Shown: positions 37,312-47,366 of the stretch, piece by piece
Numbering within the stretch: the stretch's first letter is position 1
Layout: the number at the start of each line of letters is the position of its first letter
Assembly (NCBI GenBank): GCA_018798825.1
Contig: CP076354.1
Coordinates: forward strand, 2,040,001 to 2,104,000
Source of the DNA: Ochrobactrum sp. BTU1
Lineage (GTDB): Bacteria > Pseudomonadota > Alphaproteobacteria > Rhizobiales > Rhizobiaceae
DNA length: 64,000 bases
Reading direction: 5' to 3'
Notes under the pieces: generated by a model
What the model saw: only the letters and a program-made list of their open reading frames with translations
The model's database searches: none
Told to the model about the DNA's origin: nothing
Translations under genes and position numbers: made by a program

Positions 37312-37679
37312 TGTTTCGTATCACCAAGGAATTCCATTTCTCCGCTTCTCATCAGCTGACAGAATTACCCGCCGATCATCAATGTGCGCGGCTGCACGGG
37401 CACAATTACATCGTTGAAGTTGAACTGTCTTCAGCCGATCTCAATGAGCATGGCTTCGTGCGTGATTATCACGAGCTGGCGCCACTCAAGCGCTATATCG
37501 ATGATGAGCTCGATCACCGCCATCTCAATGATGTGCTCGGGCATAATTGCGTGACGGCAGAGTTTCTGGCGCGCCATCTTTATGAGTGGTGCCAGACACG
37601 CTGGCAGGAAGTCACAGCGGTAAGGGTCAGCGAAACGCCAAAGACATGGGCGGAGTATCGTCCCGAGAGCCGATCATGA
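37311..37679 (+). CDS. queD: 6-carboxy-5,6,7,8-tetrahydropterin synthase QueD
   Basis: Makes 6-carboxytetrahydropterin from dihydroneopterin triphosphate, the first dedicated step to queuosine. 122 residues. Zinc-binding histidines are in FHFSASHQL and LHGHNYIVE, and the catalytic Cys lies in CARLHGHN just before; Asp/His of the triad are in LDHRHLND. Coupled to queC on one side and overlapping queE by four bases (ATGA) on the other. Confidence 0.96.
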   Translation: MFRITKEFHFSASHQLTELPADHQCARLHGHNYIVEVELSSADLNEHGFVRDYHELAPLKRYIDDELDHRHLNDVLGHNCVTAEFLARHLYEWCQTRWQEVTAVRVSETPKTWAEYRPESRS

Positions 37680-38407
37680 AAACAAGCTCCGAAATCCGCA
37701 TCAGCGAGATTTTCGGTCCTACCATTCAAGGCGAAGGCGTGTTGAGCGGCGAGCCGACTGTTTTCGTGCGCACGGGCGGCTGCGACTACCGCTGCGCATG
37801 GTGTGACAGTCTCCATGCTGTTGAAAGCCGCTTTCGCCATGACTGGAAACCGATGAGCGTTGATGCCATCTGGCATGAAGTGACGATACTTTCTGGAAAA
37901 AAGCCAATAACAGTGTCACTTTCTGGCGGAAATCCAGCAATTCAGCCTTTGGGACCACTGATCGATCATGGTCACACGCAAGGTTATCGCTTTGCACTGG
38001 AAACACAGGGGTCGGTGGCAAAGGACTGGTTTTCCAGGCTCGATACGCTTGTTCTGAGTCCAAAACCGCCCTCAAGCGGCATGGATACGGACTGGAACGC
38101 GCTTGCTGCATCCATCGATGCTGCGGGACCGGCACCAAAGACAGTGCTGAAATTCGTGGTCTTCGATGATGCGGATTATGCCTTTGCAAAGGCAGCGTCA
38201 GCACGTCATCCGCATTTGGCCGTCTACCTCCAGCCCGGCAATCACACACCGCCACCGCCCGAAGATGACGATGCCCGCATCGACATGGACGGCATCATGA
38301 GCCGCATGGAATGGCTGATCGACAAGGTGATGGCAGATCGCTGGTTTGAGGCCCACGTTCTGCCCCAGCTTCATGTGCTGATCTGGGGCAATAAGCGTGG
38401 TGTCTGA
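37676..38407 (+). CDS. queE: 7-carboxy-7-deazaguanine synthase QueE
   Basis: Radical-SAM enzyme that contracts the pterin ring to 7-carboxy-7-deazaguanine. 243 residues. The iron-sulfur motif CDYRCAWC is the usual CX3CX2C, within [31 protein letters not shown] precedes it and [12 protein letters not shown] follows. With queC and queD it completes preQ0 formation; queF and tgt must lie elsewhere. A family B repeat follows the stop. Confidence 0.96.
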   Translation: MKTSSEIRISEIFGPTIQGEGVLSGEPTVFVRTGGCDYRCAWCDSLHAVESRFRHDWKPMSVDAIWHEVTILSGKKPITVSLSGGNPAIQPLGPLIDHGHTQGYRFALETQGSVAKDWFSRLDTLVLSPKPPSSGMDTDWNALAASIDAAGPAPKTVLKFVVFDDADYAFAKAASARHPHLAVYLQPGNHTPPPPEDDDARIDMDGIMSRMEWLIDKVMADRWFEAHVLPQLHVLIWGNKRGV

Positions 38408-38441
38408 AACCATCCGCGACGCGCATTGTCGTCAGGCCGTG

Positions 38442-38529
38442 GCGAAAATGGTGATCTGTTGAGCATCGGAGCGGAGCTTACTTGAAGTAAGTGAGCACCG
38501 AAGCGCAAACAGAACGCCATTTGCAGACC
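38442..38529. repeat. Intergenic repeat family B, copy 2
   Basis: GCGAAAATGGTGATCT, ATCGGAGCGGAG, an imperfect palindrome TTACTTGAAGTAAG, GCACCGAAGCGC and AGAACGCCATTTGCAG. Same order as the copy at 20217-20303. It lies between the queE and adenosyltransferase stops. Confidence 0.7.
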
Positions 38530-38545
38530 GGCATCACGGCAATGC

Positions 38546-39130
38546 CTATCTATTTTGGCCCGGCACCCAAAGAACATCCCTTGCGCCGTTTTCATTGACG
38601 GCGCGGGCAGCGACGAACAGGAAATCGGAGAGGCGGTTGATATATTGCAGCGCTTCCTCTGAAACCACTTCGCCTTCAGTCTTTGCAAGCTGTACCATCA
38701 ACCGTTCCGCACGACGCGACACGGTGCGTGCCAGATGCAGCGCAGCAGAAGCAGCAGAACCGCCCGGCAGAATGAACGAGCGCAGCGGCGGAATATCAGC
38801 ATTCAGATAGTCAATGTCGGATTCAAGCCGTGTAACCTGCGAGGCAACAATACGCAGCGGCTCATAGGAAAGCGGTTCACCGTCATCGGGCGTTGAAAGA
38901 TCGGCACCAAGATCGAACAGATCATTCTGGATGCGCATGAGCATAACATCGATATGCATATAATCAGCAGCCTCCGTATGCAGTCGAACCAGACCAATAC
39001 AGGCATTGGTTTCGTCGACCGTACCGTAAGCTTCCACACGCAAATCAGATTTCAGCCTGCGCGGACCCGAGGTCAGGCCAGTGGTGCCATCATCACCCGT
39101 ACGAGTATAAATCTTGTTGAGCTTGACCAT
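38546..39130 (-). CDS. Cob(I)alamin adenosyltransferase, PduO type
   Basis: Transfers the adenosyl group of ATP to cob(I)alamin (or cob(I)yrinic acid diamide) to make adenosylcobalamin. 194 residues; the N-terminal ATP-binding loop KIYTRTGDDGTTGL and the conserved ESDIDYLNADIPPLRSFILPGG and ARTVSRRAERL motifs define the PduO/MMAB family, not CobA or EutT. It follows the HIG1-type gene by two bases. In many Rhizobiales these two genes sit beside etfBA and hbd; here queCDE lies between. Confidence 0.94.
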   Translation of the reverse strand: MVKLNKIYTRTGDDGTTGLTSGPRRLKSDLRVEAYGTVDETNACIGLVRLHTEAADYMHIDVMLMRIQNDLFDLGADLSTPDDGEPLSYEPLRIVASQVTRLESDIDYLNADIPPLRSFILPGGSAASAALHLARTVSRRAERLMVQLAKTEGEVVSEEALQYINRLSDFLFVAARAVNENGARDVLWVPGQNR

Positions 39131-39132
39131 GG

Positions 39133-39336
39133 TTACTGTCCACTCTTCTGGCGCGCAAAATAAATGGCAGCCACGATCAGAACCACAGCGATAAACTGCA
39201 GAAAGACACGCAGCTGCATCATCTTGTTGGAGAAGTTGCCATCACCACCGCGCATCATATTGCGCAGGCCGATAATCAGCACAATCGCCACGGCGAACAT
39301 GGCCACCATGGCCGCAGCTTTGAACAGAAAGTCCAT
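39133..39336 (-). CDS. Twin-transmembrane (HIG1-type) protein
   Basis: Small inner-membrane protein of 67 residues with two hydrophobic helices (about 5-25 and 45-62) joined by a basic loop, MMRGGDGNFSNKMMQLRV. The MQLRVFLQFIAV segment is typical of HIG1-domain proteins, whose mitochondrial members act in respiratory supercomplexes; the bacterial role is not known. Two bases separate it from the adenosyltransferase gene downstream. Confidence 0.88.
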   Translation of the reverse strand: MDFLFKAAAMVAMFAVAIVLIIGLRNMMRGGDGNFSNKMMQLRVFLQFIAVVLIVAAIYFARQKSGQ

Positions 39337-39372
39337 TTAGTTCTCTCCCATAATCCGCCGTACTTTTTTAAT

Positions 39373-40215
39373 TCAAGACTGGTCGGACAGCATTCGGTAA
39401 AGCCAGCGTGACGGCATTAGGCGTCGTGCAAGAATACCCAGTTTAGCCGGTCGCGTAACCGCATAATGCGGACGCGGCTTAGGCGCCTCCAATGCATGCA
39501 CAAGTACCGCGTAAACCGCTTCGGGGCCAAGCTTGTTTTTTGATTTTGTACCACCGCTTTCAAGCTTTGCCATCTGTCGCTGATATAACTCGCGATGAAC
39601 GGAATGCTCGAGATCGATATTGGCGCGCGCATGCATGGCCGCATTATAGGTGAACTGCGAGGCAATCGGTCCCGGCTCTATCATGGACACCTCAATGCCG
39701 GAGCCTTCCAACTCCATGCGTTGAGCCATCATCAGCCCTTCCAGCGCGAATTTCGAGGCAACATATGCACCGCGCCATTTCATCGGCACAAGCCCGAGGA
39801 TTGATGAACAGTGCACAATCCGACCCTGCCCCTGCGCACGCATTACCGGAATGATGCGGCGTGTCAGATCGTGCCAGCCGAAGAAGTTGGCCTCGAACTG
39901 CGCACGCAGTGCTTCAACGGGAAGATCCTCAATGGCGCCGGGCTGTGCGTAGGCGCCATTATTGAACAGCGCGTCCAGCCTGCCATCCGTTGCACGCAAG
40001 ACTTCGTCGACCAGCGCTTCGATCGACTGCGGTTCGGTATAATCGAGATAAAAAGCCTCAATGCCTTTGGCTTTGAGTGCTGCGATATCCTGATCTTTCC
40101 GCGCGGTGGCAAACACACGCCAGCCAGCCTGATGCAAGGCGCTCGCGCAATAGGCCCCGATGCCGGAAGAACACCCCGTTATCAGGATGCTGTGCTTTGC
40201 ATTTTGTGAGACCAT
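39373..40215 (-). CDS. Short-chain dehydrogenase/reductase
   Basis: NAD(P)-dependent oxidoreductase of the classical SDR family. The 280-residue product has the cofactor motif TGCSSGIG (about residue 14), NNGAY in place of the usual NNAG, catalytic Ser in HCSSILG and YVASK for the Tyr-Lys pair. Substrate unknown. The ATG at 40213-40215 follows AGGAAAC; the frame stays open for 45 more codons without family sequence. Confidence 0.92.
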   Translation of the reverse strand: MVSQNAKHSILITGCSSGIGAYCASALHQAGWRVFATARKDQDIAALKAKGIEAFYLDYTEPQSIEALVDEVLRATDGRLDALFNNGAYAQPGAIEDLPVEALRAQFEANFFGWHDLTRRIIPVMRAQGQGRIVHCSSILGLVPMKWRGAYVASKFALEGLMMAQRMELEGSGIEVSMIEPGPIASQFTYNAAMHARANIDLEHSVHRELYQRQMAKLESGGTKSKNKLGPEAVYAVLVHALEAPKPRPHYAVTRPAKLGILARRLMPSRWLYRMLSDQS

Positions 40216-40358
40216 GGCTTGTTTCCTAAGGCAGGATTTTGGCCAGAGTGCTTGATTCGCAAAAGGTTTAACACAGCCCACCCCTTGCATTTCCGAATTC
40301 GATACTAGATTTAAGGCCTTGAATTCAAATAACTGAACTGAGAGGGACAAATCTGCGG

Positions 40359-41222
40359 ATGCGAAAAGTAAGGCGTTTTCTCCGTCAGATCACCTTCGAT
40401 GTTTATGGGCATTTCAGTAGTGACGATGGCTGGGCATTTGCCTCGCACATTGCTCTGTCCGGGCTGATGGCGCTGTTCCCGTTCCTGATCTTTGCAACGT
40501 CACTCGCCAGCTTTCTCGGCACCAAGGAATTTGCCAATAATGCGGTGCATGTCATTTTCGACATGTGGCCGTCGAATATTGCAGGCCCGATCGCCAATGA
40601 AGTGATGAACGTTCTGACCGTTCAGCGCAGCGGACTTCTGACATTGAGTGTGATCGCTGCTGCCTATTTTGCCTCCAATGGTGTGGAAGCACTGCGCATG
40701 TCGCTCAACCGCGCCTATCGCGTGACCGACCAGCGCTCAATCATTTTCTGCCGTCTGCAAAGCTTGGGCTTCGTGCTTATTGGCACAATCAGCCTGATGG
40801 CAATCAGCTTTCTGCTGGTTCTTGCACCGCTTGCCGTGCGTTTGGCAGAGCAATGGTTTCCAGACATCGCACCATTTACAGGTACAATCGCCATCTGGCG
40901 CTATACGATTGCGGTGATCGTTCTGGTGCTTGCGCTTTTCATCGTGCATATCTGGCTGCCTGCAGGAAAACGGCGCTTGAGCGACATTCTCCCCGGCATC
41001 GGCATCACGCTGGTTGCTTGGCTGGCCGCTGCAACAGCCTTTGCAAAATATCTCGAAACTTTTGCAAATTACGTCACCACCTATGCAGGCCTTGCTTCGA
41101 TCATGGTGGCAATCGTATTTCTCTATATGCTTTCGGCAATCTTCATCATCGGAGCGGAAATCAACGCGGCGATCATGAACTTCCGCAAGCGCGAGCAGCA
41201 GCCCGAACTCAATATAGAATAG
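40359..41222 (+). CDS. YihY/virulence factor BrkB family membrane protein
   Basis: Polytopic inner-membrane protein of 287 residues, about six helices (near residues 30-52, 85-110, 135-160, 180-205, 215-235, 245-275). The segments DGWAFASHIALSGLMALFPF and the GIGITLVAWLAAATAFAKYLETF stretch are typical of the YihY family, once wrongly called RNase BN. Role uncertain. A GAGAGGGA RBS precedes the ATG. Its TAG stop abuts the stop of the next convergent gene (TAG|CTA). Confidence 0.9.
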   Translation: MRKVRRFLRQITFDVYGHFSSDDGWAFASHIALSGLMALFPFLIFATSLASFLGTKEFANNAVHVIFDMWPSNIAGPIANEVMNVLTVQRSGLLTLSVIAAAYFASNGVEALRMSLNRAYRVTDQRSIIFCRLQSLGFVLIGTISLMAISFLLVLAPLAVRLAEQWFPDIAPFTGTIAIWRYTIAVIVLVLALFIVHIWLPAGKRRLSDILPGIGITLVAWLAAATAFAKYLETFANYVTTYAGLASIMVAIVFLYMLSAIFIIGAEINAAIMNFRKREQQPELNIE

Positions 41223-42080
41223 CTATTTGCGGAGGGTTGTGAGTGCGACACCGAGCGTTGTCACCACCATGCCCGCGATCTGAATCGGGCCAAGCGTTTC
41301 ACCGAAAATCAGATAGGCCATGACAGCCGCCGTCCCCGGCACCAGATAGAAAAGCGATGCAACTTTTGACATCGCTCCTTCCCGGATCATCACCAGCAGT
41401 GCCAAAATAGCACCGATGGAAATCGCCAGTGTCAGCCAGACCAGCGCAAAGATGAGCTGAGGCGACCAGATCATAACGCGGGTTTCAAAAGTGAAAGCAC
41501 AGATCGCGGTAAGCGCGGCTGCTGCGATATATTGCACCGCCGTCCCGGTTTTAAGATCCGCTGCGATACCAAAACGCTTCTGCCACACCGTACCCGTGCT
41601 GATCGCAAGAACCGCCACAAGTGCTGCTGCCAGGCTTTGCGGATCGACACCGCTATGGCCTGAAAATTTCGGCCACACCACCATAGCAACACCAAGAAAG
41701 CCGATAAGCAGCCCCAGCCATTGCCGGCCGCTGGCCCGCTCGCCTAAAAGAAGCGCTGCAATTAGAGTGGTCAACATTGGCTGAAGACCAGCGACAAGCC
41801 CCGACATGCCTGCTGGTAGGCCATGATGCACGGCCCAGAAAAGTGCAGAGAGATAAACACCATGGATCAGGCAGCCTGCGATGGCTGCATGCATCAGCAC
41901 TTTGCCCCTCGGCCAGACACTATGGCTGGCCAAAGCCCAAATGATCATAATGAGAGCTGCAATGGAGAACCGCACCGCCATAAAGCTGAATGGTTCTGCA
42001 TAGGGCATAGAAAGCCCAGCCCCGATGAAGCCGGTGGCCCAGAGCAGAACAAACATGAGGGGGAAAAAGCGGGTAGCCAT
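41223..42080 (-). CDS. DMT superfamily (EamA) transporter, second of three
   Basis: Ten-helix inner-membrane permease of 285 residues made of two EamA repeats (about 5-135 and 150-282), starting MATRFFPLMFVLLWATGFIG, a start seen in many family members. Substrate unknown. It is not closely similar to the other two DMT genes in the window (14.2 and 55.5 kb) beyond the common fold. It converges on yihY with no base between the stop codons. Confidence 0.9.
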   Translation of the reverse strand: MATRFFPLMFVLLWATGFIGAGLSMPYAEPFSFMAVRFSIAALIMIIWALASHSVWPRGKVLMHAAIAGCLIHGVYLSALFWAVHHGLPAGMSGLVAGLQPMLTTLIAALLLGERASGRQWLGLLIGFLGVAMVVWPKFSGHSGVDPQSLAAALVAVLAISTGTVWQKRFGIAADLKTGTAVQYIAAAALTAICAFTFETRVMIWSPQLIFALVWLTLAISIGAILALLVMIREGAMSKVASLFYLVPGTAAVMAYLIFGETLGPIQIAGMVVTTLGVALTTLRK

Positions 42081-42198
42081 GATCAGAAACTCTTTTCTTT
42101 GGCGCCTGCTCTAATCCGGTTCTGAGAATTGCGCTATCGCATAAATCTGATTGCTGCGATCAATTTGCCAAATGCCTCGCTTCTGCCTATGAAACGGC

Positions 42199-42684
42199 AT
42201 GGACATTCAGAACGACACAATCCGCATTTTTGTTGATGCCGACGCTTGCCCGGTAAAGGCGGAAGTCTACCGCGTTGCTGAACGTCACGGCTTGGCCGTT
42301 GTGCTCGTGGCCAACAGCTATATTGCCATCCCGCGCGATGCAGAACGCGTCGAACGTGTCATTGTGTCCGACAAGCTTGATGCGGCTGACGATTGGATCG
42401 CTGAAAATTCCCGCCCCGGCATTGTCGTCATCACCGCGGATATACCGCTGGCAAGCCGCTCAATTGAAGTGGGCGCATCGGTTATCGCACCCAATGGCAA
42501 AGTTCACACGCCCAGCACGATCGGCAACACACTCGCAACGCGCAATCTGATGGATTCGCTGCGTTCGGCAGGCGAAACAACGCGAGGACCAGCGCCATTT
42601 TCGCCAAAAGACCGCTCAGCATTTCTGTCCGCCCTCGAACTGGCGATCGTCCAGTTGAAACGCTCCGGCTTTAAATCAGCTTGA
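42199..42684 (+). CDS. YaiI/YqxD family protein (DUF188)
   Basis: Conserved protein of unknown function with a PIN-like or NYN-like nuclease fold. In 161 residues it shows the diagnostic [23 protein letters not shown] at the N-terminus, then [21 protein letters not shown] and [18 protein letters not shown]. The acidic residues Asp-Ala-Asp and ADIPL would be the metal site of a nuclease fold; activity is not established. The last nine bases overlap the convergent LysE-family gene. Confidence 0.92.
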   Translation: MDIQNDTIRIFVDADACPVKAEVYRVAERHGLAVVLVANSYIAIPRDAERVERVIVSDKLDAADDWIAENSRPGIVVITADIPLASRSIEVGASVIAPNGKVHTPSTIGNTLATRNLMDSLRSAGETTRGPAPFSPKDRSAFLSALELAIVQLKRSGFKSA

Positions 42685-43296
42685 TCGGATCGAGGCTGTC
42701 GCAATACCCGCACCGATCAACATCGTTCCGCCTGCCCGATTGAAGATGCGAAGGGCGCGCTCATTGGCAAAGAAGCGACGGGCGCGCGTAGCAATCAGCG
42801 CATAAGCAAAGGCATTGAGAAATGCCAGCACAAGGAACGTGGTTTCAAAGACCAGCATCTGCGTCATGAAATCACGATGCGGGCTCAAGAACTGCGGCAG
42901 GAAAGCGACGAAAAACGTAATGCTTTTGGGGTTTAGCGCTGTCACCAGCCAAGCATGAAGCAGCATCCGCACTGGCTTAACCTCATCGTGCCGCGCCTTG
43001 GCGTCCATTGTGCCACCGGCACGAAACAACTTGATACCCAACCAGATGAGATAGGCAGCACCAACCCACTTAACCGCAGTGAATACCGTCGCTGACGCGG
43101 CGAGAAGCGCACCGACACCCAGCATGGAAAGCGTCATGGCGGTAAAATCACCAAGTGCCACGCCAATTGCCATGGGGAGAGCAGCTTTCCAGCCCTGCCC
43201 GAGCGCATAGGATACCACCAGCAAAACCGTTGGTCCCGGAATAATCAGAAGCACAATGGATGCGGCAGAAAATGCCAGCCAGACTTCAATGCTCAT
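42676..43296 (-). CDS. LysE family translocator (RhtB-like)
   Basis: Amino-acid or related-metabolite exporter, 206 residues with six hydrophobic helices. The N-terminal [20 protein letters not shown] is the family signature (PGP), followed by [10 protein letters not shown] and [16 protein letters not shown]. Start at ATG 43294-43296, behind GAGAGGAAG. Which compound it exports cannot be told. Confidence 0.92.
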   Translation of the reverse strand: MSIEVWLAFSAASIVLLIIPGPTVLLVVSYALGQGWKAALPMAIGVALGDFTAMTLSMLGVGALLAASATVFTAVKWVGAAYLIWLGIKLFRAGGTMDAKARHDEVKPVRMLLHAWLVTALNPKSITFFVAFLPQFLSPHRDFMTQMLVFETTFLVLAFLNAFAYALIATRARRFFANERALRIFNRAGGTMLIGAGIATASIRSS

Positions 43297-43349
43297 GGGT
43301 AACTTCCTCTCTCGAGAAGAGGAAGCCACCGAACGGTATAATTGTCTAT

Positions 43350-44036
43350 CTAAAGTTTTTGCGCAGCTTCAATCAGCTTGATCGCATCCGGACTATCCCA
43401 TGGAGCCGGACCATTCATTGACGCAATCTGGCAGCCATCCTTGTCGACCAGTAATGTCACAGGCAGGCCAAAAGCCAGATTCTTGCGCTTTAATTCATTG
43501 AAGCTCGACATGGTGGCATCGCGATTGAGGCTCAGACTCTTAATGCCGATCTCTTCGAGAAACTTTTTAGGCTTCTCGTCCGATCCAGTATCGATATTGA
43601 TCGCGACGACATCAAAATCGCTTCCGCCTTTCTCAGCCTGAAGATTATCAAGCTCGGGCATCTCTTCGCGGCACGGCGCACACCAGGTCGCCCAGAGGTT
43701 CACGAGAAGCGTCTTGCCCTTATAATCGCCCAGCGTCATCTGCTTGCCGTCAGGTCCAGTGAAAGCGATATGGGCAACAGAAATCGGCTTTTCAGCAGCC
43801 CGCATGGCAGCAACGCTTCCGGTTGCCGCAGCATCAAGGCTCTTGAGACTATCGGCCTTTAGCGCACATTGTGCAGAAGCTTCATCACTTTGCGCAGAAA
43901 CATTGCTAGTGGGTGCATTGCCAGAAGGCCGTTCCATCACGTATACCGCGCCTATACCGGCGACGACACCGGCAAGTGCAGCAAGAAGGACAATCTTCCG
44001 ATTGCCTGACTTTGCCTTAACGTTGTCTTCAGCCAT
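43350..44036 (-). CDS. tlpA: Membrane-anchored thiol:disulfide reductase TlpA
   Basis: Periplasmic thioredoxin-fold reductase tethered to the inner membrane. The 228-residue protein has one N-terminal transmembrane anchor (about 15-35) and a linker, then a TlpA/ResA-type domain with the active site WATWCAPCREEMP (about residue 118) and the cis-proline segment FGLPVTLLVD. In rhizobia TlpA helps copper delivery and cytochrome oxidase assembly. Divergent from argH, separated by a palindromic repeat. Confidence 0.92.
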   Translation of the reverse strand: MAEDNVKAKSGNRKIVLLAALAGVVAGIGAVYVMERPSGNAPTSNVSAQSDEASAQCALKADSLKSLDAAATGSVAAMRAAEKPISVAHIAFTGPDGKQMTLGDYKGKTLLVNLWATWCAPCREEMPELDNLQAEKGGSDFDVVAINIDTGSDEKPKKFLEEIGIKSLSLNRDATMSSFNELKRKNLAFGLPVTLLVDKDGCQIASMNGPAPWDSPDAIKLIEAAQKL

Positions 44037-44054
44037 AGCGCGTCACTTTCCGTT

Positions 44055-45582
<1,528 letters not shown>

Positions 45583-45682
45583 GCTGAGCATCTTAGTGAG
45601 ATCGCTCTTGAAGGAGTGATTTCACTTTCAGATATTTTGGGTTAGACCTGACCCATAGGACAAATTCCGGGAACCAAAGCTG

Positions 45683-45865
45683 ATGACAGGCCGCTCCGCC
45701 ATTTCCTCCGTGCTTCTGATCGCCGCTCTTGCAGCCACTCTTGCCGCTTGCGGACGAAAGGGCCCGCTTGAGCCACCACCAGCACAGCTCATCACCAATG
45801 AACAGGGTCGCACGGTCGAGAAACCGAAGGAAGACAAGCCCTTCATCCTCGACAAGATTCTGTAA
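45683..45865 (+). CDS. lptM: LPS translocon maturation lipoprotein LptM
   Basis: Small outer-membrane-directed lipoprotein that helps LptD mature and so supports LPS export. The 60-residue precursor has a lipobox LAACGRKGPLEPPP (Cys about residue 23), the invariant CG-KGPL core of the family; the mature peptide is only about 38 residues. Its place just before lysA is the usual one in proteobacteria (before lysA or dapF). Confidence 0.92.
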   Translation: MTGRSAISSVLLIAALAATLAACGRKGPLEPPPAQLITNEQGRTVEKPKEDKPFILDKIL

Positions 45866-45892
45866 TAGCTTATCAAGCAGGGACTGTTTCCC

Positions 45893-47158
45893 GTGAATCA
45901 TTTTGAATATCGCGACGGCGTTCTCCACGCCGAAAATGTAAGCCTGCCCGAAATCGCAAAAGAAGTCGGCACACCTTTTTACGTCTATTCGCGCGCCACG
46001 ATCGAGCGCCATTTCCGCGTCTTCAGCGAAGCCTTTGCGGATATGGAAACGCTGGTAACTTACGCGTTGAAGGCTAATTCGAACCTGGCTGTTCTCAAGA
46101 CTCTCGCCAAGCTCGGCGCAGGCGCTGACACGGTTTCGGAAGGCGAAATCCGCCGTGCTTTAGCTGCAGGTATTCCGGCCAACAAGATCGTGTTTTCCGG
46201 CGTTGGCAAAACCCCGCATGAAATGGATTTTGCGCTGGAAGCAGGCATCTACTGCTTCAACGTCGAATCCGAACCGGAGCTGGAAATTCTTTCCTCCCGC
46301 GCAGTCAAGGCGGGCAAGGTTGCATCTGTATCCTTGCGCATCAATCCGGATGTCGATGCCAAGACCCATGCCAAGATTTCAACCGGGAAGTCCGAAAACA
46401 AGTTCGGCATTCCACGCGTAAAAGCCCGGCAGGCCTATGCGCGCGCTGCAAGCCTGCCCGGTGTCGATGTTGTCGGCATTGATATGCATATCGGTAGCCA
46501 GATCATTGATCTCGAGCCTTTCGACAATGCGTTTGCACTGATGGCGCAGCTGGTTGAGGAATTGCGGGCTGACGGCCACAATATCCGCCACGTCGATGTT
46601 GGCGGAGGCTTAGGCATTCCTTATCGTACCGATAACAACCCACCGCCGCTGCCGGTTGCTTATGCGGAAATTGTCGCAAAGCATATCAAGCCGCTTGGCC
46701 TCAAAACCGTGTTTGAGCCGGGCCGGCTGATCGTCGGCAATGCCGGTCTTCTAGTAACGGAAGTTATTTTCGTAAAGGAAGGCGACGCCAAGAACTTCAT
46801 CATCGTTGATGCGGCGATGAACGATCTCATCCGTCCGACCCTTTACGAAGCTTTCCACGACATCAAGCCAGTTTTGGAAACCAAAGATAATGCCCCACGC
46901 ATTCGCGCCGATTTTGTCGGCCCTGTTTGTGAAACCGGCGACTATCTCGGCCTTGACCGTGAAGTAGCAAAGCCTGCTCCGGGAGATCTGATCGCTGTCT
47001 GTACGACGGGCGCCTATGGCGCAGTTCTGTCGAGCACCTACAACAGCCGTCTCTTGATCCCCGAAGTGCTGGTGGATGGTGATCGCTACCACGTCATTCG
47101 TCCACGCCGGACCTATGAAGAGCTTCTGGCACTCGATTCTGTACCGGACTGGCTATAA
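45893..47158 (+). CDS. lysA: Diaminopimelate decarboxylase
   Basis: PLP enzyme that turns meso-diaminopimelate into lysine. 421 residues with a GTG start (GTGAATCATTTTG), 27 bases after lptM. The PLP lysine lies in TYALKANSN (about residue 58); IDMHIGSQI, GGGLGIPY, FEPGRLIVGNAG and CETGDYLG complete the fold III barrel and the active-site Cys. It draws on the aspartokinase branch encoded at 12-13 kb. Confidence 0.97.
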   Translation: MNHFEYRDGVLHAENVSLPEIAKEVGTPFYVYSRATIERHFRVFSEAFADMETLVTYALKANSNLAVLKTLAKLGAGADTVSEGEIRRALAAGIPANKIVFSGVGKTPHEMDFALEAGIYCFNVESEPELEILSSRAVKAGKVASVSLRINPDVDAKTHAKISTGKSENKFGIPRVKARQAYARAASLPGVDVVGIDMHIGSQIIDLEPFDNAFALMAQLVEELRADGHNIRHVDVGGGLGIPYRTDNNPPPLPVAYAEIVAKHIKPLGLKTVFEPGRLIVGNAGLLVTEVIFVKEGDAKNFIIVDAAMNDLIRPTLYEAFHDIKPVLETKDNAPRIRADFVGPVCETGDYLGLDREVAKPAPGDLIAVCTTGAYGAVLSSTYNSRLLIPEVLVDGDRYHVIRPRRTYEELLALDSVPDWL

Positions 47159-47366
47159 ATTAGGGTGAACGCATGTCTCCCAAAAGTGGGAACCGTCTTC
47201 GCAGGTAAATCAATTCACTGGACTGATTTCTGGTCCTGCTACGATGGGTAAAAGACATGCGTAAAAACAAACCAGTAAAGCGTGGCGAGCTTTACGCCTC
47301 GCCTTTGCCATGATGCGTGTTATTCTATGAAACAACCATAGGCGTTACACGCATCAGAAAGACCCG
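47159..47366. other. Spacer between lysA and the TIGR02302 gene
   Basis: 208 bases with no gene. It contains CATGTCTCCCAAAAGTGGGAACCG, which resembles another Rhizobiales intergenic repeat, and a GGCGAG-CTTTAC-GCCTCGCC pairing. Confidence 0.45.
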
